Source: Flectonema sp. DT1601
Lineage: Eukaryota; Euglenozoa; Diplonemea; Diplonemida; Diplonemidae
Direction of reading: 5' to 3'
DNA length: 64,000 bases
NCBI GenBank assembly: GCA_964019425.1
Contig: OZ025794.1
Location: 62,001-126,000 of the forward strand
The position numbers and the translations under genes are program-made. Positions 32,356 to 44,537 of the stretch are shown piece after piece; the stretch's first letter is position 1; every line of letters begins with the position of its first letter. The notes beneath the pieces were generated by a model that was not told the origin of the DNA, made no database searches, and was given only the letters and a program-made list of their open reading frames with translations.

Positions 32356-34587
32356 TTACTTACTATCTCTGAGAGAACATTGGAGGTGATATGCAGGTAC
32401 GGTAGTCTGTCGCTCGATTCCGATAGATTTCACATCGTCACTGTCACTGTCACTGTTGCATAATCGAGGGAAGGGAACTTGAGCACTGTAAGTAACACTT
32501 TCCTTTCTACTGTTCAGAGATGTTATTGAACATCTCTCTGGTAACATGAGACCTCCTGAGAATACTTTCGGTTCAGGAGCAATCAAATCGATAGTAACAA
32601 CAACTGTACCGTCAGCAGCTGATGTTAAGTTCGTCTTCACAATATCAGTTTGTTCCTCATCACCGATGTCATCACCTAATTCTCGTAGAGATCTTAAAAA
32701 ACCCCCTTTGTTATCATTTTGTATTATTTGAGCATGGCATTGATGTTCTACTGTAGTCATTTTTCCAAAAGGGTTTTCGTTTTGCTCTTGTTTATCACGC
32801 TGATCTGTAGCTACTGTCCTTTTGTCTGCTTCATGTACTTTGTGAAACAGATTATCACCGTGACGGGCTTCACTGTGTTGGTTCTCAGTTGTGGGCATCT
32901 CTCGTGTATCGGATTGATCTTCAGCTACTTCTTTATTTGTTGTTGTTGTTGTTGTTGTTGGTGGTGTCGGTTTGTCACTTTGAGCATTGCCTTCTGTAGT
33001 GCCTTCCAGCTCAGGTGTGGGAGCCTCTCGCGGATCAGATTGCTCTGCAATTACTTCACGTTCACTTTGAGCATTTCCTTCTGTAGTACCTTCGTATTCA
33101 GTTGTGGGTGCCTCTCGCGGATCAGATTGCTCTGCAATTACTTCACGTTCACTTTGAGCATTTCCTTCTGTAGTACCTTCGTATTCAGTTGTGGGTGCCT
33201 CTCGCGGATCAGATTGCTCTGCAATTACTTCACGTTCACTTTGAGCATTTCCTTCTGTAGTACCTTCGTATTCAGTTGTGGGTGCCTCTCGCGCATCAGA
33301 TGGCTTAGCGAGTTCCTCGGGTTGTTCAACCATTCCGTCGTCTGCTTTTACCTCCTCAGGTAGCACATGATAGTCGTCGCTGTTGTTCGTGCCTTGTTGT
33401 TCAGTTGTTAATACTTCTCCCTGATCAGATTGGACTTCAGTCATTTCTTGCAGGCAGGCGGTGGTATCTTCACGTTTCTCAGTTGTGTGTTGTACTTCAG
33501 ATATTATTTGTTCTCCCCTTGTGGATATTTCATTATCGTTTTGTATTTCAGCGGCTCCCTCCTCTTCATTAGTTTTTGAAACGGATTGGAGTTGACTTTC
33601 TTGAGGTTCGTTGGCAACAACCACTTCGTTGTTTTCATGAGAAGTAGGTGTCACTTGTTGTTGTTGCTGTTGTTGTTGTTGTTGGTGCTCTTCGTTTGTT
33701 TTGATTTCTGTTGATGAGGTCGATTGATTTTTTTCTTCTGTCGGTTGTTCAAAAGAAAGTGATTCGGTTGTTTGACTGTTCTGAATGTTGTTTGGTTTAA
33801 CAAGAGCATCGTTCTCGTTTAATAGTTTCTCCTCGAGTGAATTCGATTGAGTGTATTCATCAGGTTGTTGTGATGTAATAACATCGCGTTGTGTCTCAAT
33901 GTCATTCATCACTTTGATGTGATCCGTCGACTCTTCTCTGACAATAATCTCTCTCTTCTCATCTTCTTCTTCTCCAAAGGCGTTGGTTGCCGCACTGAAA
34001 TTCTCTTTAGTAATTCTAAGTATTTCTGCTTCTCCTAATTGAGCTTTAAATGATAAACTGATTCTCTTTGCAGTTGCTGTCTTAAAAGCGTTTGTTATAG
34101 TACAAGAAGCCCGTTGATGAACGCAATGAATAGATTCGGAAGAAACTGAAACTGCAATAGCAGCAGAGAGTGTGATTAGTGTGATTATTGTGATCGCGTC
34201 TTTGGAGTTACTTTCTCTTAACCTTTTCGCTTTCGGCGCCACAGTTGACCTGTAACAACTTTCTGAACCCTCCCTCAGCTCTGCAATCATTGTTTTGAGA
34301 ATAGTAATTTGCTGTGCCATTTCTTGTTTTTTTGGAAATTCGCAATCGCATTTACATTTTTCACAATGAATATTTACCTGTTCGTATTCTGCTGCTTGTC
34401 TTAGCTCTCTCATGAGTGTATCTCGTCTCCCGGATCTGCGGGCATGTTGTGCCATTCTGGAAATCTTTATTCGAAGACGCTGTTCTTCTCTCATGCTGCT
34501 GAAACGGATTTCACTTCCTCCGACTAAGTCACGCCCAGAGGGTGGTATCACGGGAGGTGTTGGGATCACTACTCCATCATGTCGCAT
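32356..34587 (-). CDS. Acidic low-complexity protein with one membrane segment and an internal 29-residue repeat
   Basis: The product has 743 residues. The N-terminal ~110 residues are basic with a Cys cluster (CEKCKCDC) near residue 77 and a short coiled coil. One hydrophobic segment (ITIITLITLSAAIAVSVS) follows near residues 131-150. The rest is acidic, Glu/Gln/Thr-rich and disordered, with a run of 10 Gln near residue 310 and three identical 29-residue units plus two diverged ones (EAPTTEYEGTTEGNAQ core) at about residues 430-550. This gives a single-pass protein with a long disordered arm; no function can be assigned. A good acceptor (TTCCTTAACCAG, AG at 34593-34594) sits six bases before the start, supporting it. 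Confidence 0.75.
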   Translation of the reverse strand: MRHDGVVIPTPPVIPPSGRDLVGGSEIRFSSMREEQRLRIKISRMAQHARRSGRRDTLMRELRQAAEYEQVNIHCEKCKCDCEFPKKQEMAQQITILKTMIAELREGSESCYRSTVAPKAKRLRESNSKDAITIITLITLSAAIAVSVSSESIHCVHQRASCTITNAFKTATAKRISLSFKAQLGEAEILRITKENFSAATNAFGEEEDEKREIIVREESTDHIKVMNDIETQRDVITSQQPDEYTQSNSLEEKLLNENDALVKPNNIQNSQTTESLSFEQPTEEKNQSTSSTEIKTNEEHQQQQQQQQQQVTPTSHENNEVVVANEPQESQLQSVSKTNEEEGAAEIQNDNEISTRGEQIISEVQHTTEKREDTTACLQEMTEVQSDQGEVLTTEQQGTNNSDDYHVLPEEVKADDGMVEQPEELAKPSDAREAPTTEYEGTTEGNAQSEREVIAEQSDPREAPTTEYEGTTEGNAQSEREVIAEQSDPREAPTTEYEGTTEGNAQSEREVIAEQSDPREAPTPELEGTTEGNAQSDKPTPPTTTTTTTNKEVAEDQSDTREMPTTENQHSEARHGDNLFHKVHEADKRTVATDQRDKQEQNENPFGKMTTVEHQCHAQIIQNDNKGGFLRSLRELGDDIGDEEQTDIVKTNLTSAADGTVVVTIDLIAPEPKVFSGGLMLPERCSITSLNSRKESVTYSAQVPFPRLCNSDSDSDDVKSIGIERQTTVPAYHLQCSLRDSK
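32990..33300 (-). repeat. In-frame 87-bp tandem repeat
   Basis: Units at 33026-33112, 33113-33199 and 33200-33286 look identical base for base; a diverged unit lies at about 32940-33025. Identity at silent sites implies recent expansion or homogenisation. Confidence 0.9.
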
Positions 34588-34592
34588 TGCTT

Positions 34593-34594
34593 CT
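34593..34594 (-). promoter_or_regulatory. Predicted 3' splice acceptor of the repeat-bearing membrane protein
   Basis: TTTGTTCCTTAACCAG, then AAGCA and the start codon. Confidence 0.5.
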
Positions 34595-36129
34595 GGTTAA
34601 GGAACAAATATGAAATGAAATAAACACAAGCAGCCAGTCTTTCCGATTTAACATATTCATAATGTTGTTGTTTTCTGTATTTAAAAAAAAAAAATGTAAA
34701 ACTGAATTATTACTTATTTCTTGAAATAATGAAAAGAACACGTTTTTTTTTTTTTTTTTTTTTCGTATTAAAAAAAAAAAAAAAAAGAAAGAAAGAAAAA
34801 ACGATGATACTGCCGAATGGCGATTCTTCGTTCGTGGTCTTGTGTGTGGAGCGACATACAGCACATAACTGAGATAACCCTTCCATTATATTGTTATGTT
34901 AACGCAAATAAAGGATGGTGTGTTCAGATACCGTCTATCAGACTAGGTAAGAATTAAAATGAAGGGGAAAAAACCGTGGGGGAAAAAAGAAGCAAAAAAA
35001 AGTGAAGAAACAGAGTGGAGAGGTATAGAAAAGTTCCAAAAAAGGAATAAAATTCTTTTTTTTTTTTTTTTTTTTTTTTTTCCCCGTTCATTTCTTTTTG
35101 TTGTAATAATTTGTACTTTTTTTAAAAAAAAAAAAAAACAATAGCTTACTAAGGCAGACCTCCATCAGAGTAGAGGAAAGCTTAATAGAGCTCAATTTTT
35201 TTTTTTTTTTTTTTTGAATCTGAAATAAATCATAGAAAGGGAGAGACAAGACAAAAAACTAATTCGACCTAACATGCAAGCAAAGGGGTTGAAGGCTTTG
35301 GAACTCTACTAGAGACTTGTAAGGCTATAGGGACAGAATTTGACCAAGGAACCAATATTACAGATGTTTTTTTAGTCCGCCTTCCTTTTTTTTTTTTTTT
35401 TTTTTTTCGTAGAAATTTGCAGTGATCAGTACATAGCAAAGTACATCACAAACAAAAAACAAATACAAAAAAAAAGCGAATTCTCATAACCTTAATTAAT
35501 ATAACAAAGCTGTAATAACCGTGCGATTTAAACCACACAAGGTTTAGAGAAGAAATAGACAGGGGAAATTCAGACCTACCCGAAAAAAAAGTGATGTACC
35601 ACGATTTCATTATCGTCCCAAACCAAAAGGGACGACTACAACTACAAGTTGCAAAAAGGGTAAACAAATAGGGTTAAGCGTAATTAGTAAACGTATTAAG
35701 ATGAATCCTCAAAAAAAAAAAAAACTATAACACTCGCGACAACTGGACATGCAGCACAAAATATTGTTTTGTTTTGTTTTTTTTTTTCCCTCCCATCTTT
35801 CATCCCAACACGAAAAGTTTATTACCCTTTTTTTTTTTTTTTTTTTTTTTTTTCCCGCCTTAACAAGGAAGTTTTAGTGCCAAATTGTGATTGAATTGTT
35901 TTTCATAGAAACAGAAATAATCATAAGAGGTACGTGTGATCTCACAACAAGAAATGGTGATGCCGTTACTCAACAAACACCGTTAGCTCAGTAATAGAAT
36001 AAAATAGAGACAGAGAAAACAGATAAAACTTGTACTTGAAAAAAACTAAATGGGAGAAGGGGGAAAAAAAAAATTTAAAAAAATACACGTTTTCCCTTCG
36101 CAACATAAAAACGCTCAGCTATACAACTT

Positions 36130-36200
36130 GCCTTGGCGATGCCAGGTGTCCTAAGGCAGCTCAGTGAGAGCTAAGTGTAAAAACCTGTTCGAAACGTCAG
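36130..36200 (+). other. Hairpin cluster with tRNA-like internal boxes
   Basis: Nested hairpin GCCTT (36130-36134) with AAGGC (36153-36157), enclosing GGC/GCC. Then a perfect hairpin AGCTC-AGTGA-GAGCT at 36158-36172, which resembles a tRNA D-arm (A box). Then GTTCGAAAC at about 36188-36196, which resembles a B box. No acceptor stem or anticodon arm can be folded around them, so it is not a tRNA. It may be a tRNA-derived short element or a structured RNA. Confidence 0.3.
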
Positions 36201-37587
36201 TACCGACCCACGTTAGTCATACACTACTATGCAGACGCCTGTCGGCTACAAGAGGGAGGACTAAAATGCAAGAAAGCGTATTAATAGCGTTCACATCATT
36301 TTCTTGAAACTCAACCGTTATAGCTGACAAGGCACACTACCAGTAAGGGGGGTGAAAAAAAAAAAAAGTGCAAGAGAAAAAAACACCTAGGGTAACAAGG
36401 ACAAGAAAAACCCATCGCCTAACCACAAACTCACAAAAGTTAGTTGCGGTCCATACCCTATATATCTAGCTAGATATTTTGGTAAAGTTGGATGGCAGTC
36501 GACTTAATTAGTTCAGGGTACCTCTTGCACCCTCTCCATGAGATTTTTATAATCCAATTAAATAAAATAAAATAAAAAGAGGAATCGTCAGTAGTAACCC
36601 AACAGTCAAGCTGGGATAAACAACGAAGCCAATTTGCTATGAAAAAGTAATTATTTTTTTTTTTTTTTTTTTCCCCTTCCGGGACTTCACATTTTGTTTG
36701 CTTCTGCTTTACTTTTTTTTTTTTTTTTTTTCTTGGTTGTATTTTTTTTGTTATTGTCAACATAAACATAACTAAAAAAAGAAAACTCTGCAGAGAAAAA
36801 AAAAGAAAAAAAAAAGAGAAATAAAATTTTGCGGGTTCAAATATTCATACTACTCACGCATACCTAATTATTGCCGTCTTCAACAACAATGCTGGTCATT
36901 CCGCTGTTATACTTCTTGTTTTTTTTTTTTCTTTTTTCCCATGCCGCAGGAAAGCTCTAAGGGGTACTAGAGAAAATGTATCACAAAAAAAGTGTTATCC
37001 GTGCATGGTGACCAAGCAGGTATTATTGGTTGATTGAGAATTGTGTTTAAAAAACATATTAAGGAAAGTAAAATGATAAATAAAAAAGAAACTTTAGAAA
37101 TAGTTAATATTTTGGTTTTTCTTTTTTTTTTTTTTTAAAAAATGGATTTCATTATTTTTTACCAATTATACCTTTTTTTTTTTTTTTTTTTTTTTCACCT
37201 CATATATTTTGGTTTTTTTTTTTTGTTCGATTTAAAAAAAAAAAAAAAAAATAGATAGTATACTGCTTGAGTTGCCCCTTAACTTAACAAAAAAAAGACA
37301 AAAGTAAGTGGGGAAAGTAACTGAAAGACACAGTGAAAAGAGCCGTGAAAAGAGCCCTTCCTTAAAAGCGAGTGAGCCATAGATGTTCATTTTATTTATT
37401 TTTTTCATTTATGATCAAATCCCAACCAAATTAAAAAAAAAACACCAACGTGGACAAAAGTGATAACAAAACAAAACATGAAACCAAGAAAATACAAAAT
37501 AGGCATGAAAACGTTGGGCCTTTTTTTTTTTTTTTTTTAAATGATTTTTTAGGAAAGAAAATTCGCTTTTAGAATCGTGAAACTTAC

Positions 37588-37745
37588 GGGATTAATTGTT
37601 TGATTTCGTACGTAAAAATACAAATGTATTGTATCATAAACAAGATAAACAATAATTTAACATTAGTTTTAGATACAGTCGACTAAAGACAATGCTAGCG
37701 TAGGCACGTTTTACGGAATCGGGTTATTCAATTACGAATTAATCC
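37588..37745 (+). repeat. Dispersed repeat family R4, internally shorter copy
   Basis: TTGTTTGATTTCGTACGTAA ... ATAATTTAACATTAGTT ... then TACGGAATCGGGTTATTCAA. It lacks about 85 bp present in the copy at 41.5 kb. Confidence 0.75.
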
Positions 37746-37797
37746 CGAGCCCTGGCTTACGGGGGAATTATTTTCTTTCTTTCTTTTTTTTTTTTTT

Positions 37798-37862
37798 TTT
37801 TTTTAGTTGAAGTCAGGGAAGTCAAAATCTCTGGGAAGCTCACGGGGGTAACAGTAATTCAG
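37798..37862 (+). repeat. Dispersed repeat family R3, diverged copy
   Basis: GTTGAAGTCAGGGAAGTCAA ... GGGAAGCTCACGGGGGTAAC. Closest to 59415-59490. Confidence 0.5.
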
Positions 37863-38248
37863 CTGAGACTCTCACAAGCGAGAAGTTAGTCAGAAGTAAG
37901 TGACGACCCTAACCTAACTCAATATTACACAGCCGTAAAACTGTTTTTTTTTTTTTTAAAGATTTTTTCCTGCTCAAAATAGTTAGTATTAAAAGTTATC
38001 AGTCAATCGAAAAAACCGTTAGTTAGTTAAATAGCAACAACGGATTAATAAAAGACAACCCCACCTAACTAACGGTGCATACCAAAATAAAAAAGAGAGA
38101 CAAGTTTGAGATTTAGAGGATGGCAAATATTTTCTTATAGACGTGGCATCGAGCTCATCGTGAATATTATTATCATTACTCAGTTTTTACTTTTTCGTCT
38201 CTTAGGAAAATTGAAATACACAAAAATGTAAAACAACCTTTCCATTCT

Positions 38249-38300
38249 TCAGACTCTGAATGTTGTCTCTACACAGCAACAGGGAAGACCCGGAGAGCTG
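38249..38300 (+). repeat. Dispersed repeat family R5
   Basis: GTTGTCTC ... ACAG then CAGGGAAGACCCGGAGAGCT, shared with 51440-51492. Confidence 0.55.
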
Positions 38301-38329
38301 GAGAGAGTATTTCTTTTTTCGGTGTGATT

Positions 38330-38425
38330 TTTTATTTACTTATTTACGAAGCCTAGGAAGCCAAAAATTAGGAAACGCTCAACAGAGGAAACAGTCAGAT
38401 CGCTACCAGTCAACTGGTGACGGAT
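38330..38425 (+). repeat. Dispersed repeat family R3
   Basis: TTTACGAAGCCTAGGAAGCC, AAAATTAGGAAACGCTCAAC, then a stretch rich in ACAGT and TACCAGTCAAC. Parallels 39670-39755. Confidence 0.7.
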
Positions 38426-39669
38426 GGCACTCCCTCGCTAATAACTAAAACCCGTTTTTGATAAGAAATGCTTTAAAAGAAAATGAAAAAAATAATATTA
38501 ATAATAAATAACAATAGGCGACTAAACCTACCAGCTGACAACAACAAAAGCAACGTTGCGCAGCGAACTGTATACACAAATAGAAGAAAGAAGGAACCAA
38601 CGAATATAAAACACTCGTCAGAATACCCTTAGTTGGTACCAACAGAGGAAGCCTAGTAGGTGAATTCTCCTGTGACTACAAAGTCTATGAATGTGTGTAG
38701 CAAGTTGAGAAAACATAAATAGGTTTTTAAATACAGGGAAAAAATGTGTTTAAAAAAATTGCACCCAAGCTGTTTAGAAAGATATGCAACACTCTTAAGT
38801 AGGACTTAAACGATAATTGAAGCGTGCTAGCGTCACTTGCAGAAGAAGTCGAGTCCTCCACACCAATACAGAACTGGGAAGGGAAACAATTTTTTTTGTT
38901 TTTTTTTTCTCCCACACGGATGATGCCACTGCTTTCAGACAACATGAACAAAAAACAGTGAAAAATAAAATAAAAGACTCTTTGAAATTCCAACCAAGGA
39001 ATAAGTTGTCGATCCGTAGTTTACCTCGTTGCCCACCAGACAGACTGTGGACAAGTATTATGGAGACGTAATTGCGAAGCATAAGATGAGGAAAGATGAA
39101 ATTACAGGTCGCATAAGATAAATGTAAAACAGAATTAGTTGAAAGTTCTATAGGAAGACACATCAGCATAATACTCTATTGTTAACATAATATTGTCAAA
39201 AGAGAGAGGGGGACTTGGTGGGATAAATAAATCAAGGTTAACACGCAACAAATCAAAATCACATGCTTCAAACTACTAAAGAGAGGGGGGTTTGTGTTGT
39301 GAGTCACGCAGCTACATTATGAATTTATCAAAACACATCCCCAACCAAACATAAACAGCATGAGAGCATTACTGATAATACTTTTAGTGACCTTGATGAA
39401 AGACGACCACAGCAATATTGATGTACCACTCGCATTCATGACCCAGAATAGACAACGCTAAGAGTCATTAAAGACAAAGGAATACATGTATTTCTTATTA
39501 TAAAAAAGCACGTCATAGATGACATAAGATGTTCACCTACAACATAATTCAGCCGTGCCTCAATTTTAGCGAAGTATTAGACCCTTGTTTTATTTCCTTT
39601 TTTTCCTTTTTTTTTTTTTTTTTTTTTCTCGATTTATTGGGAGGTACAAGACATAAACTGTCTCATTCA

Positions 39670-39755
39670 CTCATTTATTGATTTATTTACGAAACCTAGG
39701 AAGCCAAAAATCAGGAAAAGCTCAACAGGGTAACAGTTTGATAGTTACCAACCGT
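39670..39755 (+). repeat. Dispersed repeat family R3
   Basis: TTTACGAAACCTAGGAAGCC, AAATCAGGAAAAGCTCAACA, GGGTAACAGTTTGATAGTTA. Parallels 38330-38425. Confidence 0.7.
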
Positions 39756-40491
39756 CAGTATTATACACATTGTCGTAATACATAATAAAACAAAATTTAA
39801 TAACACTCTCCAAAGCTGGTTCCTTTGCGAGTCTACGGGGTGAGTAGTTAAAATAAGCATTAAGTTTAAACTGAAAAAATGAAGATAAAGCTTCATTTTT
39901 AGAATAGCAGCATTTTGTGAGTCTACAGGGAAGAGGAGAGGGCGGAAAAAAAAAAAAAAAAAAAAAATGTGACTCTGCACACTTTAGTTCTCGCAGTTTT
40001 AAAAAAAAAAAAAAACTTTTTTTTTTTTTCGAATAAAGTTTCAAATGCAGAGAGCAATAAAAGTAACACAAGGAAACACGGCAAAACACGAACATCAGCA
40101 AGATAGATCAGTCACCCTTTCTACATGAAGAGGGTTACGTAAACCAACACTGCGAAGTCATCTCACTTCAACCCGTCACAAACAAACAGACACACATGTA
40201 TGAGGCAACTAGCCGATGAAATCACAACTTCCTTATCGCTAAAACAACACGGATTTCTTCGAAAGAAAGCTGCAGTTGGGGGGCTAAGCCAACGCAAAGA
40301 ACGACATCTGAGCAAGTAGTTGGTTATGTAATCCAACGTTGCTACGATATTATGAATTGCAATACCCCCCCACATGTGACGGGAGAAAAGAACACTAGTT
40401 TAATTCCCCCCAAAAAAAAAAAAAAAATTTGTACTAGATAAACTTATTGATATTGTCAAAACACTGAAAGTCGGTTGTTGTTTTTTTTTTT

Positions 40492-40660
40492 TTGCATTCA
40501 ACAAGTATTGTAAGAACGAAAAAGAATGTTAGCAGCACACGTAAACCTCCTTTAGCTTTACCAGTAAGTCGGTTCACGGTTTCCTGCACAAACTCACAGA
40601 AAAATCACAGTGTTATATTACTATTTTCTGTATAGTTGAAGATAAAGCCAATTCTTTTTT
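40492..40660 (+). repeat. Dispersed repeat family R1 (~170 bp)
   Basis: TGCATTCAACAAGTATTGTA ... ACACGTAAACCTCCTTTAGC ... TTACTATTTTCTGTATAGTT. Flanked by T runs on both sides. Confidence 0.8.
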
Positions 40661-40919
40661 TACAAATTTATGTAATCATCGTTAACAAAAAAAAAAAAAA
40701 AAAAGTCCATAAGTTATAAAAAGATTTAGTACAATAAAAAAAAAAAAAATAACATCAATTTGGTTACTAGGAGAGAGAATTTTTTTTTTTGGAAACGTGG
40801 AGCCTGCTTTCACTAACAGAAGCAAAATGAAAGATTAAATAAATAACATGATAACCCTTTAATAAAGGGCAACGTGAACTACTAATTACTTTCCAACTGG
40901 GCCGTCTGCGCAGTGCGCA

Positions 40920-41050
40920 GTCGAAGGGGTGAAACTTTGACAATGTAAAAACAAAATTAATACCAAGTACTTGATTGAAAAATATTTGTAGTTGTTAATC
41001 AAAGAAAAATTACGTTTAGAAAAATGAAAACATAAAAGAGAAAACTATAT
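40920..41050 (+). repeat. Dispersed repeat family R2
   Basis: GGGGTGAAACTTTGACAATG, CCAAGTACTTGATTGAAAAA, TTTGTAGTTGTTAATCAAAG. Distant from the other copies, which are at 7.5-14 kb. Confidence 0.75.
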
Positions 41051-41485
41051 TTTTTTTGTCTTATTGACCAGAAGAAGTTGTCGAATCTGGTAATTTTGGA
41101 CCACGTTCTATCAAGTTGAGCGTACCATGCCCCGTAGTCCACACTTAACCGAAGTTAAAAGAACAAAAAAAAAAAAAAAAAAAAAAAAAGGAAAAGGAAA
41201 AGGAAAAAAGAAAAAAAAAACTATCTGGTGGAAATAGAAGAAAATATACAAAAACGCAAGAGGAGCTTATTAAAGAAAACTCACAAAACAATTACAGTTC
41301 TAATTATATTGTTTTGTAATTTTAAACTTTTTCTTTTTTTTTTTTTTGTGAGAGTGAAAACACCGTATTAAAACGAACATAATTATCGTTAATCCAGCTC
41401 CCCATCTCAGTGGAGTATTCATGTACTTCTGTTAAAAAAAAGTTTTACTTTTTGAAGGGAAACAACAAGGGGGGAAAAAAAAAGG

Positions 41486-41712
41486 GGGTTAACTGTTTGA
41501 TTTTGTACGTAAAATACAAACGTTTTGTATCGTAAACAACATAACGATAATTTAACATTAGTTCTGAGATACAGTGACTAAAGGCAATGTTAGTGTAGGT
41601 ATACACTCTGCAATTGACGTAAATACTTTACATTATAATAAATTCTAACTTAACTGACACATCTCTGTGCAGTGCAGGTACGGAATCGAGTTATTCAATT
41701 ACTTAAATAGCC
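41486..41712 (+). repeat. Dispersed repeat family R4, longest copy
   Basis: Same ends as 37588-37745 with an extra ~85 bp in the middle that contains CTTTACATTATAATAAATTC. That middle part is also recognisable at 44185-44275. Confidence 0.75.
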
Positions 41713-41940
41713 GTGAGCCTTGGGAAACCAAAACCAGAGGTATAATGTAATACGACGGAGAGTAGGTTTCACCTATTTAATTACTTGTCAATACATAAAT
41801 AATTCTTTTAAAACAATGAACTAGCTTATATTGCCAGTTCGTAGCGCACCACTAGCGGAGTACTCACCTTAAATAAAGTAAGGCAGTGTTATCCAGAATT
41901 CAGTTGGTAAACATGAGGACCGCTGAAACTTAAAAAAAAG

Positions 41941-41978
41941 TCAAAGGGGTTAACTGCTTGATTTTGTACGCGAAAACA
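41941..41978 (+). repeat. Dispersed repeat family R4, 5' fragment
   Basis: GGGGTTAACTGCTTGATTTT then GTACGCGAAAACAAG, matching the first ~35 bases of the 41486 copy. Confidence 0.55.
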
Positions 41979-44184
41979 AGAGGGGGATGTATGTTCGATT
42001 TTGTAAAAATAACAAAATAAAAATAACAAGAGGGGGGTCAAAAACGCAATATTTTTTCTTCTCTTTTTTTTTTTTTTTTTTTTTCCCAAAACGCAAGGTT
42101 TATAGCACTAGAAAAGAAGAAAAAAAAAAAAAAGGCCATCTCACAGATTAAAAAAAAGAAAATACTCAACAAACTGGCATCAAGGCGTATTCAGACGCAG
42201 GCTGATATTCGGTTCACCTTTTTTTACTCCCTTACGCGAGTAGTTGAAAAAAAGAAACAACTCCGTTAGTACACCAATACTCATCGGGTTACATTGTTGT
42301 CTACCAAATCAAACTGCAACGACCTATAAGGAAATAATCGCAAAAACAGCTGCAAACAACGACGATCAACGGAATTAATCCAAAGGGAAAAAAGAAAGAA
42401 AGAAAACTCGCAAAGTTTGCATTTTGGGCAAGCGCGGCGGTGGTTCAACAGCGCTGCTGTATTGTAAGGGGGTGGGGAATAAATATATGTGCGAGGGACA
42501 GCCTGCCATCTTATAATGTGCAGTGCGCTACTTAATATAAAACATAAAATATAATTGCAAAAAGGAGAATAATTTGTGTTGTTTTTTTTTTTTTTTTTTT
42601 TTTCCTCTCCCCTCATCTTGAGTGTTTGAATTTGATAGTTTATGCATAAACCAAAAACACAAGAGAACCAGATAGAACATACCACCTTGGAAGCATAAGA
42701 AACAACGGACAGATAAAACAGATTTCTTTTTTTTTTTTTTAACGGAATTCAGTTAGATCCGATACTTACTTTCCTAACAGAGCCAGACTGTAAAAACTGT
42801 GTGGTGGTGAAACACGAGATTAAAATATGACAGAACTGGTGATCTGCAGAAACATGAGACAAGGGTTAGATGATGTTTTTTTTTATTTTTATTTTTATTT
42901 TTTTTATAAACATTCCACAAAGTAATCAGTTAACGATAAATATAAAAAAAAAAAAAAATAAAAAACTTATTTTCTCAAAAAAAAAAAAAAAAAAAGCAAA
43001 GCAAAGCAAACTCTTTACGATAGAAGAAATATAAATAAGAATACCCAAAGCCATCCCAAAGGTGAAAGCAAGGTAACTCTTTTGGTCTTGACTCTTCCTC
43101 CATCTTTCATTGTAGCTAAAGAGTTTTTTTTTTTTTTTTAAATTTAATAAAGAACGTAATTTTAGCAACAACAAAGTGTTTTGAGACAAAAACTCACAAT
43201 CGACACTATGTCAACGTTTAGTGACTACTAGATTTATATTTTTTGAATTCGGAAGGGGGGAAAAAAAAAAAAAAAAAATAGGACTTGTTACTCACATTTA
43301 TCAATAGAAGACAGGTATAGAAGGATATAGGGGGAGAAAATATAGAATTAGCTTTTGTGTTTTTTTTTTTAATCGTCACTATGTAAGAAAAAGTTATTCT
43401 GTTCCATTTTGTTTTTATTTTTTTTTTTACATCCAAAAAAAAAAGAGGAAAAAAAAACGAAACTTTTACCTTAAAATTGACAGGAGTGAATATTATTTTA
43501 GAGTATATATATCGAGATCGGCAAGGCTGGAGAGAGGGGGAAAAAAAGAAAAAGAAAACTAGTTTTTCTCTGCAAAAATTTTGTTGCTGTTTTTGTAAAA
43601 CAGAACTAAGCAAATCAAATGTAAAGCAGTGATACCTTGAGAGAGGGGAGGAGGAGGCCGGTCATACTTTTTGTGTTTGGAAGTCAGTTTAGTCATACGT
43701 TGTCCTCCCATTTCAGCTACTCCCTAATATTGCATTTGGGAAAAAACAGGAATATTTTTTTTTTTTTTTGAGAGGGTTGCTTTAATCAACTTTTCGAAAA
43801 ATTATTAGCGTTTTCAATGCCCTTGGTTGATTTTAGTAATAAAAAAAAAAAAAAAAAAGACCGTTAAAACTCTTGACAGTACAGTGCTTTACTTCATTAT
43901 GCAGTAAATTTCATGAATGCTCTGTGATATCCCTCGCCTAGAAAAAAGAAAAAAAAATCACATCACTCTTTCGTAGAGCAGTCTAGGAGACTCTTGTTCC
44001 TCCGGAAATACAACACCGAAAAAAGTTTTGATTAGGTAGGGTTGTTACGTATTACCGTCCACAACTAAGGGGACATTTTTCAATCTTTCAAGCATACTTT
44101 CAATAATAAATAAATTTATTATACCAAAAGTTTACTAAAAAGGGTTATATAGTTAGCAAATCCAACAAACCACCGAAGCATCGG

Positions 44185-44275
44185 TTAAGTAATGTTAGTA
44201 TAGGTAAGGTAAACAGTTTGCAAATGTCGTCAAGACTCTACATTTTAATAAATGTTTCTAACTTATTTGCGTACA
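44185..44275 (+). repeat. Dispersed repeat family R4, middle fragment
   Basis: AATGTTAGTATAGGTA ... CTCTACATTTTAATAAATG ... TCTAACTTA, parallel to the internal part of the 41486 copy. Confidence 0.5.
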
Positions 44276-44502
44276 TGGTTCATCTTCCGCGTGTTGATGT
44301 CCATTGCAGTGAAATAGGGGGGTGATAAAACAAGTAATAAGGCTAAACCTACATATATGACAGAACATTTAGCTAGCTAAAAACACTAGACAAAAAGAAA
44401 AATAAATAAATAATAATGTCAATTTTTTGGCATCCAGAAATTGAATGAAGGGGTCCGGGACCTACGTCAACCCCACATACTTAAACCCGCAGAGCAATAA
44501 TA

Positions 44503-44537
<35 letters not shown>

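Noticed and set aside
32990-33300. CRISPR-like array
   Set aside because: Direct 87-bp units without spacers, in frame within a coding region of a eukaryote.
36158-36200. tRNA gene
   Set aside because: D-arm-like and T-arm-like words are present, but the spacing is too short and no acceptor or anticodon stem forms.
42281-42685. 134-codon minus-strand ORF in the gene-free island
   Set aside because: Crosses two homopolymer runs, no domain, no acceptor placed before its start.
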